Shown here: in pieces, positions 61,826 through 64,000 of the stretch
How positions within the stretch are numbered: position 1 is the stretch's first letter
Layout of the letters: the number at the start of each line of letters is the position of its first letter
From: G965233625 sp965233625
GTDB taxonomy: Bacteria; Planctomycetota; Planctomycetia; Pirellulales; Pirellulaceae
Length of the DNA stretch: 64,000 nt
Reading direction: 5' to 3'
Assembly: GCA_965233625.1 (NCBI GenBank)
Contig: OZ247499.1
Location: 3,100,001-3,164,000 of the forward strand
The notes under the pieces: generated by a model
Database searches by the model: none
The model's input: only the letters and a program-made list of their open reading frames with translations
Told to the model about the DNA's origin: nothing
Made by a program: the position numbers and the translations under genes

Positions 61826-61905
61826 TAGGCACTTAAACGTGGCATTACGTTGTACAAGTCCCGCCATGCGCGGTATGCACATAAAAAGATTGAAGGAGTT
61901 CCGGG

Positions 61906-62130
61906 GTGACGATTGATAAGAGCCTGAAAGTGAAAAGCGGTGTTTCGCGTTCGCGGAACGTGCTGACACGGGCTGAGCGAATTGAGAAACTTGCCGAGAC
62001 AGACCGCTGGAAAGAAGGCGACCCGGTTCTGGGGCTGCCGAAAACACGCGTCGTGAAGATCTCCTTGAAGAAGAAGAAGAAGGTCAAGAAGGTCGAAGAC
62101 GAAGGTGATGATAAGAAGAAGAAGAAGTAA
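61906..62130 (+). CDS. Small basic protein (TIGR04137-type)
   Basis: A 74-residue, very basic protein with a GTG start after GAAGGAG. The first 47 residues (MTIDKSLKVKSGVSRSRNVL; RAERIEKLAETDRWKEGD; LGLPKTRVVK) match the small basic protein family conserved in Planctomycetota, Verrucomicrobiota and Chlamydiota, thought to be ribosome-associated. The C-terminal 25 residues are almost entirely Lys with Glu/Asp (KKKKKVKKVEDEGDDKKKKK), which may be a lineage-specific addition. It has its own promoter and is followed 41 bp later by the LarA-like gene. Confidence 0.9.
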   Translation: MTIDKSLKVKSGVSRSRNVLTRAERIEKLAETDRWKEGDPVLGLPKTRVVKISLKKKKKVKKVEDEGDDKKKKK

Positions 62131-62171
62131 TCCGGAGACTGCCAGCGTCCGTCTAAGGTCAGACCTGATTC

Positions 62172-63458
62172 ATGCAAGTAAGGCTTGATTACGGACGCAC
62201 GGGCTTAGAGATCAGCCTGCCCACCGCGAATGTGGCAGGCGTTCTGGCCTACAAGCAGCATCCGCCACTTGCCAGCCCCCAACGGGCTTTGCAGGATGTA
62301 CTCAGCAACCCTACACCCTCAGCGGAAGGTGTGGGGTTATCTCTTTTTGAGTTAGCCCGCCAGCGTACGACCGCGTGCATTCTGATCTGCGACATTACAC
62401 GCCCGGTGCCCAACCAGCTTATTCTTGCCCAGCTGCTTGAAACGCTGGAAAGGGCAGGCATCACGCGGGATGATATTCTTATTCTGGTCGCCACCGGGCT
62501 GCATCGTGGCAACACGCATGCGGAACTGGTGGAGATGGTAGGCGAAGATATCGCCACAAATTACCGCATCGAAAATCATGACGGTCAGGATCAAGAGTCG
62601 CATACCTATCTGGGCGACAGTCCACGCGGGGTGCCCATCTGGATCGACAGCCGTTATCTGCAGGCCGACCTGAAAATCGCCACGGGATTGATTGAACCGC
62701 ATTTCATGGCGGGTTTCTCGGGCGGCCGCAAACTGATCTGCCCCGGCATTGCGGGCTGGGAAACTATCCGCCGCTGGCACAGCCCGGCGTTTCTGGAACA
62801 CCCCTTGGCCGACACGGGTCAGCTTGATGGGAATCCTGTCCACGAAGAGAACACATGGATCGCCCACAAAGCTGGCTGCGACATGATTGTGAACGTCGTT
62901 ATTGACGATCAGCGCAGGCCGCTGAAATTTGTCGCAGGCGATATGCAGCAGGCCTTCTTAGAAGGTGTGACTTTCGTCCGCGACGTCATGACGGCGACGC
63001 TGCCCGCACCGGCCGACATTGTCGTGACCAGCAGCGCCGGATATCCGCTGGACGCCACATTTTATCAGGCCATCAAAGGCATGAACGCCGCCTTGCCAGT
63101 TGTGAAACCCGGCGGTGAGATCATCATCGCCGCCAGTATGAGCGAAGGCGCCGGCAGCCCCGAGTTCCAGCAGCTCATGCAGCAGTATGAGAATCTGGAT
63201 GCGTTTATCGAAGATATCCAGGGCGATACCTGCCACACGCTGGATCAATGGCAGCTCGAAAAGATGGCCACCGTCCGCCGCAAAGCCGGCGTGACCGTGG
63301 TTACAGAAGGTCTACCGCCTGAAGAGTTGCAGCAGTACTTCGTGAAGACGGCTGAAACCGTTGAAGCTGCAGTGCAAAAGGCGTTGGAACGCTTCGGCCC
63401 CAACGCCACGATTGCGGTAATTCCTAAAGGCCCCTACGTGATGGCGGACATCGCGTAA
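62172..63458 (+). CDS. LarA-family nickel-pincer racemase-like protein (DUF2088)
   Basis: A 428-residue cytoplasmic protein of the lactate racemase LarA family, which uses a nickel-pincer nucleotide cofactor to epimerise hydroxy acids. The N-terminal domain has DITRPVPNQLILAQLLETL and the catalytic-histidine loop TGLHRGNTHAELVEMVG; the cofactor-lysine motif is HFMAGFSGGRKLICPGIAG, and the second domain carries VVTSSAGYPLDATFYQAIKG. The motif set is complete, so activity is likely, although many DUF2088 proteins act on substrates other than lactate. No larB, larC or larE is in the window. Confidence 0.88.
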   Translation: MQVRLDYGRTGLEISLPTANVAGVLAYKQHPPLASPQRALQDVLSNPTPSAEGVGLSLFELARQRTTACILICDITRPVPNQLILAQLLETLERAGITRDDILILVATGLHRGNTHAELVEMVGEDIATNYRIENHDGQDQESHTYLGDSPRGVPIWIDSRYLQADLKIATGLIEPHFMAGFSGGRKLICPGIAGWETIRRWHSPAFLEHPLADTGQLDGNPVHEENTWIAHKAGCDMIVNVVIDDQRRPLKFVAGDMQQAFLEGVTFVRDVMTATLPAPADIVVTSSAGYPLDATFYQAIKGMNAALPVVKPGGEIIIAASMSEGAGSPEFQQLMQQYENLDAFIEDIQGDTCHTLDQWQLEKMATVRRKAGVTVVTEGLPPEELQQYFVKTAETVEAAVQKALERFGPNATIAVIPKGPYVMADIA

Positions 63459-63481
63459 GGGCGTATTCAACGGCGAGGCCG

Positions 63482-64000
63482 TTATTTCTCAACCACCCAG
63501 ATGTTGCGGTACCGCACGGGGTTGCCGTGGTTCTGCAAATAGACCGGGCCTTTGGCAGGACCGGCTTTTACGGGCGCGGCGGTGGTGTTGCGGTTGCCAG
63601 GCAGTTCAACATCCTCATGAATCACCACGCCGTTGTGGCGGACGGTCATCCGCGGATTCGATGTCAGCTTGCCATTGTCATCGTACTTAGCAGCCGTGTA
63701 ATCAATATCGTACGTCTGCCAGGTCAGCGGCGGCAGACACATATTGAAGTCCGTGTTTTTCACGGAGTAGATGCCGCCACATTCGTTCATCTTCCCTTCC
63801 AGGCCGAAGGAATCCAGCACCTGCACTTCGTACTTGCCCTGCACATACAGACCGCTGTTGCCACGTCCCTGACCACGCGCCTCTGGCTTATAAGGCGTGC
63901 GGAACTCTAGATGGATTTTGTGGTCACCGAACTTGGGAATGCTGGTGGCGCCTTGTTCAAGCAGACCCTCTTCAGTCATCTTGCCGGGCTTCCACTGGCT
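63482..64000 (-). CDS. DUF1080 / 3-keto-disaccharide hydrolase domain protein (5' truncated)
   Basis: The frame is open to the right edge, so the start is outside the window; an internal ATG at 63979 is not the real start because the preceding codons (SQWKPGK) continue the domain. The visible part is the C-terminal DUF1080 beta sandwich: FGDHKIHLEFRTPYKPEARG, GNSGLYVQGKYEVQVLDSFG and PVYLQNHGNPVRYRNIWVVE. By family work these domains bind or hydrolyse 3-keto-glycosides. It converges on the LarA-like gene with 23 bp between stops. Confidence 0.9.
   Translation of the reverse strand, partial: SQWKPGKMTEEGLLEQGATSIPKFGDHKIHLEFRTPYKPEARGQGRGNSGLYVQGKYEVQVLDSFGLEGKMNECGGIYSVKNTDFNMCLPPLTWQTYDIDYTAAKYDDNGKLTSNPRMTVRHNGVVIHEDVELPGNRNTTAAPVKAGPAKGPVYLQNHGNPVRYRNIWVVEK

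Overview
The window is a stretch of Planctomycetota chromosome, probably class Planctomycetia. The evidence is the gene content: planctomycete-type cytochrome proteins (PSCyt1/DUF1549/DUF1553 and DUF1587/1592/1588/1585), their DUF1501 and DUF1552 partners, Cys-type sulfatases in tandem, an ECF sigma factor with a FecR/LamG anti-sigma partner, TIGR02996 and SHD1 domains, a J-domain-like/DUF1080 protein, and the small basic protein family shared by Planctomycetota, Verrucomicrobiota and Chlamydiota. Both window edges cut genes.

Region 1 (1-17.5 kb) looks like a polysaccharide-use locus. A beta-propeller/HtrA-type protease/SHD1 protein converges on a minus-strand operon that runs ECF sigma factor, FecR/LamG membrane protein, then four sulfatases. 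The first four genes of the operon are coupled by stop/start overlaps. Divergent from the sigma gene is a PSCyt1-DUF1549-DUF1553 gene overlapping a DUF1501 gene. Region 2 (17.5-29 kb) holds two more planctomycete cytochrome modules (DUF1592-type with DUF1552; BIG2-DUF1549-DUF1553 with DUF1501 and a PPC-domain protein). Debris lies between and beside them: a WD40 repeat with an in-frame stop, a signal-peptide stub and the C-terminal end of an AraC regulator.

Region 3 (29-47.6 kb) is mixed. It contains a secreted TPR-CHAT protein, tRNA-Ser, an LplT-like MFS transporter, a SIS-domain isomerase, an M3 oligopeptidase, an FAD oxidoreductase-SelD fusion, a YncE-like propeller/phosphoesterase, a glycosyltransferase, tRNA-Thr, a TPR protein ending in two RNA polymerase alpha-CTD domains, and a J-domain-like/DUF1080 membrane protein. 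Region 4 (47.6-64 kb) has dnaE preceded by a long perfect inverted repeat, a three-gene cluster of uncertain function, a TIGR02996/LRR-like protein, tRNA-Ala, two small membrane-protein ORFs, two secreted glycoside-hydrolase-like proteins, a small secreted protein, the small basic protein, a LarA-family protein and a truncated DUF1080 protein.

The main theme is surface and periplasmic degradation of (sulfated) glycans under ECF sigma control. Housekeeping genes (tRNAs, dnaE, selD) are interspersed. No CRISPR array, rRNA, intact transposase or prophage was seen. The features best worth following up are the TPR-(alpha-CTD)x2 protein, the exported TPR-CHAT protein, the sigma/FecR/sulfatase operon with its inverted-repeat leader, and the in-frame membrane-tail coding potential beyond the stop of the PPC protein.
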